Below, piece after piece: positions 37,901-43,896 of a stretch of DNA of 47,457 bases. Numbering within the stretch: the first letter of the stretch is position 1; each line of letters opens with the position of its first letter. Both the position numbers and the translations under genes were made by a program. Source of the stretch: Cyanobacteria bacterium CG_2015-22_32_23 (GTDB lineage: Bacteria; Cyanobacteriota; Cyanobacteriia; Cyanobacteriales; Cyanobacteriaceae); assembly GCA_009993045.1 (NCBI GenBank), contig JAACUG010000086.1, positions 1 through 47,457 on the forward strand, given 5' to 3'. The notes below the pieces were generated by a model that ran no database searches, was not told the DNA's origin, and worked only from the letters and a program-made list of their open reading frames with translations.

Positions 37901-38267
37901 TTCTACTCTTATTTTAACTGTTAATACTGTGATGGATTATCGTAAATTTGGTACGACTTTATCTTTATTAAATCGTCCTCAATTATGGTCAATAAATATT
38001 GATCAAACTGTTACTATTCAAAGCGGAGAAGGGCAGTTCGTCCGTTTAGAGTCTCAGGGGGATACTAAGAGTTTTCAAAGTTTTTTTAATACCCTTAATA
38101 GTTTACTAAATGCACCCAATACTGAGGCGAATGTTTCTTTAACTTTGACTATTGATTTTGTTAATCCTATTATTCCCGATGGAGCAGAATTTAATATGGT
38201 TTTTGATGCTTTTAAACGCAATCCAGTCGAGCGACTTAATTTAAAAGCAATTTTAATTAATGAATAA
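34911..38267 (+). CDS. DUF499-type ATPase of a defence-type island
   Basis: The 1118-residue P-loop ATPase has the DUF499 layout. The N-terminus contains a Walker A loop in LRLETSFGGGKTHDEIAI (GGGKT 85-89) and a Walker B strand PTVIILDEIARYL (about 190-200). It is followed by ARQERILTPSTDVEIYNIVKQRLF and FHPELFNLLTKKIATIAEFQ with the arginine-rich RGALRLLAQLVR. The C-terminal half is strand-rich. DUF499 ATPases are recurrently found beside DUF1156 methylases in predicted antiphage loci and are compared with BrxC/PglY of BREX. A motor role in restriction is inferred. Residues about 797-832 are an in-frame tandem insert (SDGLGVRAN type), unlike the rest of the protein. The DUF1156 methylase follows on the same strand. 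Confidence 0.85.
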   Translation: MLNSVFKTCYPRQEILSGDLQLDLFAAKLKSVVEGKAPQVYQNPDLFFANTFPTDGIKTLIREVFTRLSAYSSGSPILRLETSFGGGKTHDEIAIWHIAKSGRNIEGLERFTDLDIIPTQTIQVAAIDGRDLDAQNGVIHQDTGVTTYSLWGEIAYQIGGVEGYQLLQKSDLTFLSPGTSVMEVLIKEKPTVIILDEIARYLSMARGKKVEDSNLAKQVVNFLFSLMDLASATNNLVLVYSLASSSDTFADETNELKELLSASARQERILTPSTDVEIYNIVKQRLFDSVDVEAGKAIASAYLQTYKTSPLNLPDSCKDATYAEAISQSYPFHPELFNLLTKKIATIAEFQRTRGALRLLAQLVRYVWDNYSQDNDNPENHISLIHTHHLPIGKEEDITNELTSKIQRSTMRPAINADIYNPTGRRAYAQQQDEEWLMAGKPPLTSYLARTIFLHSLTYGISAGIRRAELNLSLLTPAIDINFIDRALDNLQTVAWYLDLDPITTIARFKEEPSINKIITEEKEQIGRGEAKEELRTRRDSIFAKKFFTVISAPNSPGDVDDRADDIVLCLMDFDEVTITQSTEFAPSLLVSILNNTGESGRFRLYRNRLLFLVANKTEMERAIDVTREYKAIQNILKSQTRLEDLSETQRKQLKERGGKKELDVRIALTGAYRHLFYPDFDQVKAPEGLKHYVLPAQDASAIKGNSNQQDIILKALKDCQKIRTDEPLKPYASAYIQQKVWAAGLDSITTKALKETFAKDLSLKFLLDVEVSLFRDTIRQGLIDGVWDLEALSPSSDGLGVRANSDGLGVRANSDGLGVKANPQGGGVKATYIKTDTPLTNLPQIIEFSDKYILYRRGILQPPQPKVIQLSAQVINPDTKEVRVRWKAKGALTVSLYQDNGLVRDDFRPTDEYATTINGLTAFKVIVDYGSGETATQETKIDLLTQTVKEKSGNYTVNNEDIFETIKPREIIKDGSVNITFNYLKDQCLDYKITAISTLILTVNTVMDYRKFGTTLSLLNRPQLWSINIDQTVTIQSGEGQFVRLESQGDTKSFQSFFNTLNSLLNAPNTEANVSLTLTIDFVNPIIPDGAEFNMVFDAFKRNPVERLNLKAILINE
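37299..37406 (+). repeat. In-frame 27-bp tandem repeat within the DUF499 gene
   Basis: Three units (37299-37325, 37326-37352, 37353-37379) each begin TCTGATGGGTTAGGAGTG and encode SDGLGVRAN, the third SDGLGVKAN. A degenerate fourth (37380-37406) encodes PQGGGVKAT. All keep the reading frame. The unit resembles noncoding cyanobacterial repeat DNA (GGGTGAAGGCAA-type; compare the hairpin GGGTGAAAGCAA at 15716) more than the flanking protein. Confidence 0.9.
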
Positions 38268-38330
38268 TGAATAATGAATAATGAATAATTAATAATTAGG
38301 GTTTGCTGAATAAATCAGAAGGCTATTTAA
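38268..38330. repeat. AATGAATAAT tandem and inverted dispersed-repeat copy
   Basis: Just after the DUF499 stop, AATGAAT-type units repeat four times and merge into taataattagggtttgctg. From about 38296 the sequence agggtttgctgaataaatca is the reverse complement of the repeat at 46-75. A further copy is at 47267-47339. This marks a scar of repeat or insertion-sequence DNA between two island genes. Confidence 0.6.
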
Positions 38331-38432
38331 TGGGAGTCTTACGCCAACAAGATAAATTATAAACCCAGAGCCCTTCACCTCATGCTAGAATCATTAAAGT
38401 ATCTTTAATTGTTGATTTTATAAAATAAAGGG

Positions 38433-38546
38433 ATGCTGAAAAGTTATGAAATAACCCTCGAAGGTGATAATGTGAAATGGTTAAGAGATAAACCAACAAC
38501 AAAAATTGCTCAAGGTATTCTTATCATACAAATTCTAAAGGTTTAA
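38433..38546 (+). pseudogene. Antitoxin-like remnant (37 codons)
   Basis: A short frame from ATG encodes MLKSYEITLEGDNVKWLRDK and continues PTTKIAQGILIIQILKV before the stop. The opening resembles small cyanobacterial antitoxins that start with xxKSYE..LEGD.VKWL. Homologues are about 70-80 residues, so the end is missing. The 3' end overlaps the hicB remnant on the other strand by 23 bp, marking the junction between two pieces of debris. No toxin partner is seen. Confidence 0.45.
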
Positions 38547-38664
38547 ATTCTTCTTTTTCTACCTCTAAATAAAGTTCAATGGCTTCGGTTATTCTCTCTA
38601 ATAATTCATCCATCGTTTTTGCTTGTGTATGACATCCTTTCAAGGAAGGCACTGAAGCCGAATC
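38524..38664 (-). pseudogene. hicB-like antitoxin remnant (C-terminal part)
   Basis: The minus strand reads VPSLKGCHTQAKTMDELLER followed by ITEAIELYLEVEKEEFKP and ends LEFV. That is the middle and end of a HicB-family antitoxin. The N-terminal strand of the fold is lost: an in-frame TAG (plus 38665-38667) lies directly before, and homology stops at the PSLKG segment. A 10-bp hairpin lies just upstream. No HicA toxin is seen. Confidence 0.75.
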
Positions 38665-38694
38665 CTACGGATGTTATTTTACTGTCAAAATTCA

Positions 38695-38744
38695 TCCCAC
38701 GCTCATTTCATGGGCGGTTTTTTAACGAAAAATAGAGCGTGGGA
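38695..38744. mobile_element. Hairpin resembling an IS200/IS605-type right end
   Basis: TCCCACGCTC (38695-38704) and GAGCGTGGGA (38735-38744) are a perfect 10-bp inverted repeat with a 30-base loop. On the minus strand the hairpin is followed by TGAATTTTGACAGTAAAAT and then the broken hicB remnant. A strong hairpin followed by such a tail resembles the subterminal end of IS200/IS605-family elements. No TnpA or TnpB is present, so this would be a solo end. Low-confidence assignment. Confidence 0.4.
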
Positions 38745-38894
38745 CTTCTTTCTCCATTTTTGTTAAACTCGTTAATTGTTCATTGTATTGTACATTGTTG
38801 ATTGTTATTTGATCGAACCTCCCCCATAATAATTCTTAATTGTTATTCCATCACACCTTCCCTATAATTATTAATTATTCATTATTAATTAAAT

Positions 38895-41800
38895 ATGCGC
38901 CCTCAACTGTTCATCGAAAAAATAATGCCTGTCAAACTCCTCAACGAGCAGGTATATTATGAACATGGAGGCAATCCCTTCAAAGGTTTACATCGTTGGT
39001 ATTCTCGCAAACCATTATCCTTTTCCCGTGCCTCCGTCTTAGCATCCCTCCTTCCAGCCGATATAAGCATGGAAGAATTTTTATACATCATGGGCATTTA
39101 TAGCCAAGAAGAAATCGAATTTTGGGAAAAATCCGCAAAAACCGAAGAAGAAAAAGATAAACTACGCAATATCAAAGAAATTCGCCTCTATAAACAACCT
39201 CCCACCCAAAAGCAAATCGAAAGACTAAAACACCATTGTCAAAACATCTGGGGAAATGAAAACCCTGCCATCCTCGATGCCTTTGCAGGAGGAGGAAGCA
39301 TCCCCTTTGAAGGTGTCAGATATGGCTTAAACGTCTTCGCCAGTGACTTAAACCCCGTAGCCGTTATTACCATGAAAGCCGCTATGGAATATCCCCTCAA
39401 ATTTGGTAAAGATTTGCAACAAGATATTGACAAATGGGTTAAATATGTGGGCGATGAAGCCCAAAAAAGATTAGCTGATTTTTTCCCCTCCTCCGCCCCC
39501 CAGCCCCCAACTTTAGGGGAGAAAGAAGTGTCCTCCGCCCCCCAGCCCCCAACTTTGGGGGAGAAAGAAGTGTCCTCCGCCCCCCCAACCCCCAACTTTG
39601 GGGAAGAAAAAAGTCCCCAGAATTGGGGATTTAGGGGCGAAACGGAAACCGTACAAAATTATCTCTGGGCGCACACCGTTACTTGTCCTCATTGTCAATC
39701 TGTGATACCTTTATCTCCTAATTGGTGGATCGATCGATCTCCTTCTGCTATCAAAAATCATCGTATTTGTGCTGTTAAACCTATTCCTAATATTGCCGAA
39801 AAAAAAGTAAATTTTGAGTTAATAAAAGGTAAAAAAGGAAAAGGAAATACTATTTTAATTAATAATGAAGAATCTGGTTTAATTAATAATGAAGAATTAA
39901 TAATTAATAATGAAAAAGGCAACTTAACTAATAATCAAAAATCTACAAATAACCATGAAAAAGCCATAGAATTTGATCCTAATGATTATAATACCATTGG
40001 GCGAGGTGTAGGAAAATGTTGTAATTGTGGCAATGTTATTGAAGATGATTATATTAAACAACAGGCACAAACAACGGGATTAGGACATCAATTATATGCG
40101 GTAGCTTTTAAACAAGGAAAGGGAAGTTTAGAGTTTAGATTACCTTATGAATTTGACTTAGAAGGCATTAAAAAAGCTGAGGAATTTTTACAAGCTAAAT
40201 CAGACGAATATCACCTTAATCAATTAATACCTGATATTGATATTATTAGCGGTGAAAAAACTAGAGAATTACTGAGAATTGGTATTGATAAATGGCATCA
40301 ATTATTTAACCCTCGTCAATTATTAACTCTTGTTACTTATGTAGAAATAATTAACGATGCTAAATTAAAAATACTAGCAGAATATGAACCAGAAAAAGCC
40401 GAAGCAATTATAACTTATTTGGCTTTGGTTTTCGATCGATGTGTTGATATGAATTGCCGTTTAAGTGGAATTAAAGAAGTAATGACTCATATTGGTAGAG
40501 CATCTGCTACCCATTCATTAAATTTAATGTGGAATTATCCCGAAACAAATGGAGCAGGATATTTATTTACTTGGTGTGCGAGTACAGTTGCAGATGATTT
40601 TACCAAACTTTGCGAATATATAAACCCAGAAAAAATAACCATAAATAAAACCGTAAAACAGGCTTCTAGCCTGTTAGATTTATTAGATAACCAAGAAGAA
40701 AATCAAAAGCAAAATGATAATAATGACAGCCAAGATGGCTGTGCTACGGATGTTAAAATTAACCTCGAATCTGCCGATAGTTTATATCATTTACCCGATG
40801 GAAGTTTAGAAGCAATCATCACAGATCCTCCCTATTACGGTACAATTCAATATGCCGAATTATCCGACTTTTTTTATGTGTGGAATAAGAGGATATTAGG
40901 GGATATTTTTCCTGATATATTTTGGCAAGAATTAACCGATAAAGATAGAGAAGCCGTAGCCAATCCCTCCCGTTTTCGCAACATGGGAGAAAGTGCCGAT
41001 GTTTTAGCCAGTCGAGATTATGAGGCTAAAATGGCGATGGCATGGAATGAAGCCTATCGAGTCTTGAGGGATGACGGAGTTTTAACCGTACAATTTAACC
41101 ATAAAGAATCGGGCGCATGGGATGTATTAGCAAAAGCCTTAATCGATGCAGGATTTGAAATTACCGCTTCTTGGGCAGTTTCAACGGAAAACCCCCAAAA
41201 TCTCCATCAGGCAAAGAAAAACAGCGTTTCTAGCACTGTTATCTTAGTATGTAGAAAAAGGGTAGCCCCCCAAATATGCCCCCCAGCCCCCAATTTTGGG
41301 GGAGAAAAATCGATGGAAGTCCCCAGTATTGGGGATTTAGGGGCAAATATCTCCTCCGCCCCCCAACCCCCAACTTTGGGGGAGTCAGAGAAAAAAGTCC
41401 CCAGTATTGGGGATTTAGGGGCAAGTCAACCATTCACTGGTGCGTGGTGGGATGATTTGCGCCCCGAAGTAGCTAACCAAGTGGAAGCAAGGGCAGGTTA
41501 TTTTGAGGATAATGATATAACAGGCATTGACTTATATTTAAGTGCCTTTGGGGTGGCTTTAAACGTCTTTTCCAAGTCTTACCCCATCCTCGACAATACA
41601 GGAAATGAAGTGCGCCCAGAGGTAGCCTTTGCGGAGGCAAGGAAGGCGATCGCCAGTTACCGTTTTCGTAAATTATTACAAACCGATACGGTGGGTTTTG
41701 ATGCCTTAACCCAATGGTATTTATTAGCGTGGGATGCCTTTTCTGCGCGTGAATTTCCCTTTGATGAAGCGCGACAATTAGCCTTGGCTATTGGTGGTTT

Positions 41801-42176
41801 TAACGTTAACGATTTAGCAAGGGAATATAAACTCATTGACTCCGCTAGTGGCACTTGTAAACTGTTAACCCCTCAACAACGACTGAAAAAACGGGCTTTT
41901 ACCGTCAACCCTCAAGAGTTTAAGATGGATTACTTAATCGATGGTTTACACGCCTTAATTGCGGTGTATGAGGAGGAGGGTAATTTGGAGGCGGTGCGCC
42001 AATTTATGAAGAAAACGGGGTTAAATGATAATGATTTACTCACTAAGGCGATGGAAATTGCTTTTAAGGTGATTCCCGATAGCATGAAGGAGAAACAGAC
42101 GTTAATTAATCTTTGGTTGGGTATCGATGAGATTAAGTCTAAGGTGCAGTATTTTCAGCTATCAATTAATGAATAA
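38895..42176 (+). CDS. DUF1156 DNA methyltransferase of a defence-type island
   Basis: The 1093-residue protein begins with the DUF1156 module (FIEKIMPVKLLNEQVYYEHG, then NPFKGLHRWYSRKPLSFSRA; residues 5-50). An amino-methyltransferase core follows: the AdoMet loop DAFAGGGSIPFEG (about 127-139) and the catalytic ITDPPYYGTIQYAEL (DPPY about 646-649). This order (FxGxG before DPPY) suggests adenine- or cytosine-N4 methylation. Cysteine pairs TCPHC and CCNCGN probably bind zinc. Three in-frame inserts (residues about 198-246, 317-356 and 790-844) are encoded by repeat DNA. The gene lies between the DUF499 ATPase and PLD/SNF2 helicase. It would mark self DNA, which is inference. Confidence 0.87.
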   Translation: MRPQLFIEKIMPVKLLNEQVYYEHGGNPFKGLHRWYSRKPLSFSRASVLASLLPADISMEEFLYIMGIYSQEEIEFWEKSAKTEEEKDKLRNIKEIRLYKQPPTQKQIERLKHHCQNIWGNENPAILDAFAGGGSIPFEGVRYGLNVFASDLNPVAVITMKAAMEYPLKFGKDLQQDIDKWVKYVGDEAQKRLADFFPSSAPQPPTLGEKEVSSAPQPPTLGEKEVSSAPPTPNFGEEKSPQNWGFRGETETVQNYLWAHTVTCPHCQSVIPLSPNWWIDRSPSAIKNHRICAVKPIPNIAEKKVNFELIKGKKGKGNTILINNEESGLINNEELIINNEKGNLTNNQKSTNNHEKAIEFDPNDYNTIGRGVGKCCNCGNVIEDDYIKQQAQTTGLGHQLYAVAFKQGKGSLEFRLPYEFDLEGIKKAEEFLQAKSDEYHLNQLIPDIDIISGEKTRELLRIGIDKWHQLFNPRQLLTLVTYVEIINDAKLKILAEYEPEKAEAIITYLALVFDRCVDMNCRLSGIKEVMTHIGRASATHSLNLMWNYPETNGAGYLFTWCASTVADDFTKLCEYINPEKITINKTVKQASSLLDLLDNQEENQKQNDNNDSQDGCATDVKINLESADSLYHLPDGSLEAIITDPPYYGTIQYAELSDFFYVWNKRILGDIFPDIFWQELTDKDREAVANPSRFRNMGESADVLASRDYEAKMAMAWNEAYRVLRDDGVLTVQFNHKESGAWDVLAKALIDAGFEITASWAVSTENPQNLHQAKKNSVSSTVILVCRKRVAPQICPPAPNFGGEKSMEVPSIGDLGANISSAPQPPTLGESEKKVPSIGDLGASQPFTGAWWDDLRPEVANQVEARAGYFEDNDITGIDLYLSAFGVALNVFSKSYPILDNTGNEVRPEVAFAEARKAIASYRFRKLLQTDTVGFDALTQWYLLAWDAFSAREFPFDEARQLALAIGGFNVNDLAREYKLIDSASGTCKLLTPQQRLKKRAFTVNPQEFKMDYLIDGLHALIAVYEEEGNLEAVRQFMKKTGLNDNDLLTKAMEIAFKVIPDSMKEKQTLINLWLGIDEIKSKVQYFQLSINE
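39489..39640 (+). repeat. In-frame 42-bp tandem palindromic repeat in the methylase gene
   Basis: Units at 39489-39530 and 39531-39572, plus a partial third from 39573, encode SSAPQPPTLGEKEV. Each contains the palindrome CCCCCAACTTTGGGGG or a one-base variant. The array ends in CCCCAGAATTGGGGATTTAG (39615-39634), a second palindromic repeat family. All are in frame with no stop. Confidence 0.92.
39846..39964 (+). repeat. In-frame ATTAATAATGAA-type repeat in the methylase gene
   Basis: Repeats of ATTAATAATGAA and variants encode LINNEESGLINNEELIINNE and trailing Asn-Glu-rich residues. The same wording (taataatgaataattaataa) is found in the spacers at 38268-38295, 38860-38890, 42165-42190 and 42755-42778. 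Confidence 0.88.
41266..41425 (+). repeat. Second in-frame palindromic repeat cluster in the methylase gene
   Basis: CCCCCAATTTTGGGGGA (about 41287) and CCCCCAACTTTGGGGGA (about 41367) alternate with two exact copies of CCCCAGTATTGGGGATTTAG (41321 and 41399). The encoded peptide repeats VPSIGDLGA twice and PQPPTLGE-like blocks twice. It separates the methylase core from a C-terminal helical domain. Confidence 0.92.
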
Positions 42177-42231
42177 TTAATAATGATTATAGGGGAGGTT
42201 CTATCGCGCTTTAAGATAGAATAGTTTAATA

Positions 42232-42412
42232 TTATTGAGGTAAAATTACATCTATATCTTGATACAAATTAAAATCACGATCATTAAAAGTGTAAATATG
42301 TTTAATGATGTAGATTAACATAGTTGCTAAATGAAAAAGATCAAAAACTTATGAACCTTTAACTGGATTTATCTCTAATAAAACTTTCTAATTTTTTATG
42401 TTTAAATGTCAT
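42232..42412 (-). pseudogene. PIN-domain (VapC-like) toxin remnant
   Basis: The C-terminal piece (42232-42348) reads FDLFHLATMLIYIIKHIYTF and then NDRDFNLYQDIDVILPQ. This is the end of a PIN ribonuclease, with the FDLFHLA helix and the TFNDRDF acidic motif. An N-terminal stub of 17 codons (42359-42412, MTFKHKKLESFIRDKSS) overlaps the antitoxin stop. The middle two thirds are missing, and stops separate the pieces. Confidence 0.7.
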
Positions 42413-42618
42413 AAACTTCCTTTCTTTTTAATGGTACATTTACCCCCAAATCAGCTACTAACCAATCAAATTCTTGATCTAAATTATCTAATTTAACTTC
42501 ATTTTCTATTACCTCATTGGAATCAGAAATTAACTGAATTTGATATTCTTTATCTATCTCTAAATCTAAGGAAGTTTTCGGTTTTAATACTTTGCCAATA
42601 GGTTACAGTAACTACCAT
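42402..42618 (-). pseudogene. AF2212/DUF104-like antitoxin, frameshifted
   Basis: The minus strand starts MVVTVTY and, after a frameshift near 42597, continues IGKVLKPKTSLDLEIDKEYQ, IQLISDSNEVIENEVKLDNL and a C-terminus ending LKRKEVYDI. The VTY-GVLKP...LDLEI pattern is that of short antitoxins that pair with PIN toxins. Its stop overlaps the start of the PIN remnant, as in an intact toxin-antitoxin operon. Both genes are decayed. Confidence 0.65.
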
Positions 42619-42776
42619 ATTTTCTTTCTGTTATTATCAATATTTGATAATTTTATTATATCAGTGGACGAGCGATTTTCCTATGGTAATCAGAACCCAC
42701 CGTGTAATGAATTAAACGGCTAGTATCGATCCTTAAATGAATTGAACTAAAATCATTATTAATTATTAATTATTAA

Positions 42777-43208
42777 TTAATTTTCTCCTAAAAGAATCCT
42801 TAAAGCGCGTAAGGCAACATTACGTTTACCATGATTAATTTTCGCAAACCAATAATGCGCTTCCTCATAACTCATTGCCATGACTGCATCCCGAATATTA
42901 ACAATTTTGTCTTCTTTTTTTAATGGTTGAATTGTCTGAAATAGAATTGCCAAATTAATTCCTGATTCTTCCGTTAAAATATAAGGTGTACGTCTTTTAT
43001 AATTTAATGTTTGAGGATCATATTTATTCCCTTTTAATACTTGATAAATAGTCTGTCTAATTAAGATTAAGCTATTACCTTTAATTCTTCCCATTTTTTT
43101 AGCAGAAGGACGTTTTTTCTCTCCTGCTTTTTTATAAGCACATTGGTATAATTCAAGGGCAAAATTATTATCTTTTAAAGAACTAATTTTTAATTGAAAT
43201 TCTTGCAC
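42777..43208 (-). CDS. Unrecognised basic 143-aa protein inside the defence-type island
   Basis: The protein is 143 residues and starts at GTG. It has a beta-type N-terminus (FQLKISSLKDNNFALELY), a lysine-rich loop (KKAGEKKRPSAKKMGRIKG), and a helical C-terminal half ending MAMSYEEAHYWFAKINHGKR followed by NVALRALRILLGE. I cannot assign a family with confidence. Small proteins of this size do accompany DUF1156/DUF499 loci. It is the only intact gene of the island on the minus strand, between the methylase and the helicase. It may be a DNA-binding accessory or regulator of the system, which is inference. Confidence 0.6.
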   Translation of the reverse strand: MQEFQLKISSLKDNNFALELYQCAYKKAGEKKRPSAKKMGRIKGNSLILIRQTIYQVLKGNKYDPQTLNYKRRTPYILTEESGINLAILFQTIQPLKKEDKIVNIRDAVMAMSYEEAHYWFAKINHGKRNVALRALRILLGEN

Positions 43209-43298
43209 TTTTCAATGTACAGTTAACAATGTACAATTAACAATTAACGGATTGTATTTTATCATATGGTTGCATAAACAGTTTTTACTTTTGATATT

Positions 43299-43532
43299 AT
43301 GAACAATAAAAGAGAATTGCTGACAAGAATAACCTATAACCCTCAACAATGCGGAGGAAAACCTTGTATTCGAGGTATGAGAATTAGAGTTTGTGACATA
43401 TTAGAGATGTTAGCTTTAAATATAGATATTGCCGAGATTTTAGCAGATTTTCCCGATTTAGAATTGCAAGATATTCAAGCCTGTTTACTACTTGCTTCTC
43501 AATATACAACTATTCCACGTCTAACAGCATGA
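43299..43532 (+). CDS. DUF433 antitoxin
   Basis: The 77-residue protein has the DUF433 hallmark ITYNPQQCGGKPCIRGMRIR followed by a short helix-turn-helix (VCDILEMLALNIDIAEILAD) and FPDLELQDIQACLLLASQY. DUF433 proteins are DNA-binding antitoxins of VapB-like modules. Its stop overlaps the start of the toxin gene by four bases (ATGA), so the two are translationally coupled. The pair is intact, unlike the other toxin-antitoxin remnants nearby. Confidence 0.9.
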   Translation: MNNKRELLTRITYNPQQCGGKPCIRGMRIRVCDILEMLALNIDIAEILADFPDLELQDIQACLLLASQYTTIPRLTA

Positions 43533-43864
43533 AATTTTGGATTGATGCACAGTTACCACCACAATTAGCGTCATGGTTAACCGATACTTTTTCGGTAAAG
43601 GCTTTTTCATTAAGAGATTTAGGTTTAAGAGATGCTGAAGATACAGAAATTTTTGAGAGGGCGAAAGTTGAGGAAGTTGTTATTATCACTAAAGATAGGG
43701 ATTTTATTGAATTAGTTAATCGTTTTAATTCTCCTCCTCAAATTCTTTGGGTAACTTGTGGAAATGTGACTAACCGCCATTTAAAAACTATTTTTACTAA
43801 GACTTTTATCCTCGCTTTAGAGTTATTAAAACAGGGTGAAAATATTGTAGAAATATCAGATTAA
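43529..43864 (+). CDS. DUF5615 PIN-like toxin
   Basis: The 111-residue protein of the DUF5615 (Mut7-C-like PIN) family is a predicted ribonuclease toxin. It opens MKFWIDAQLPPQLASWL with the first catalytic Asp, has the segment LRDLGLRDAEDTEIFERAK, then VVIITKDRDFIELVNRF with the second and third acidic residues, and ends with a helix. All acidic positions are present, so it should be active. Overlap with the DUF433 gene forms a two-gene operon ending 32 bp before the helicase gene, which it may also drive. Confidence 0.88.
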   Translation: MKFWIDAQLPPQLASWLTDTFSVKAFSLRDLGLRDAEDTEIFERAKVEEVVIITKDRDFIELVNRFNSPPQILWVTCGNVTNRHLKTIFTKTFILALELLKQGENIVEISD

Positions 43865-43896
43865 TTGAAGATTTATTCCTACATAAAGCAAAAAAA

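Noticed and set aside
39239-39698. Minus-strand frames rich in Gly, Trp and Ser opposite the methylase gene
   Set aside because: They arise from the palindromic repeats, which read openly on both strands. The plus-strand protein has the methylase motifs.
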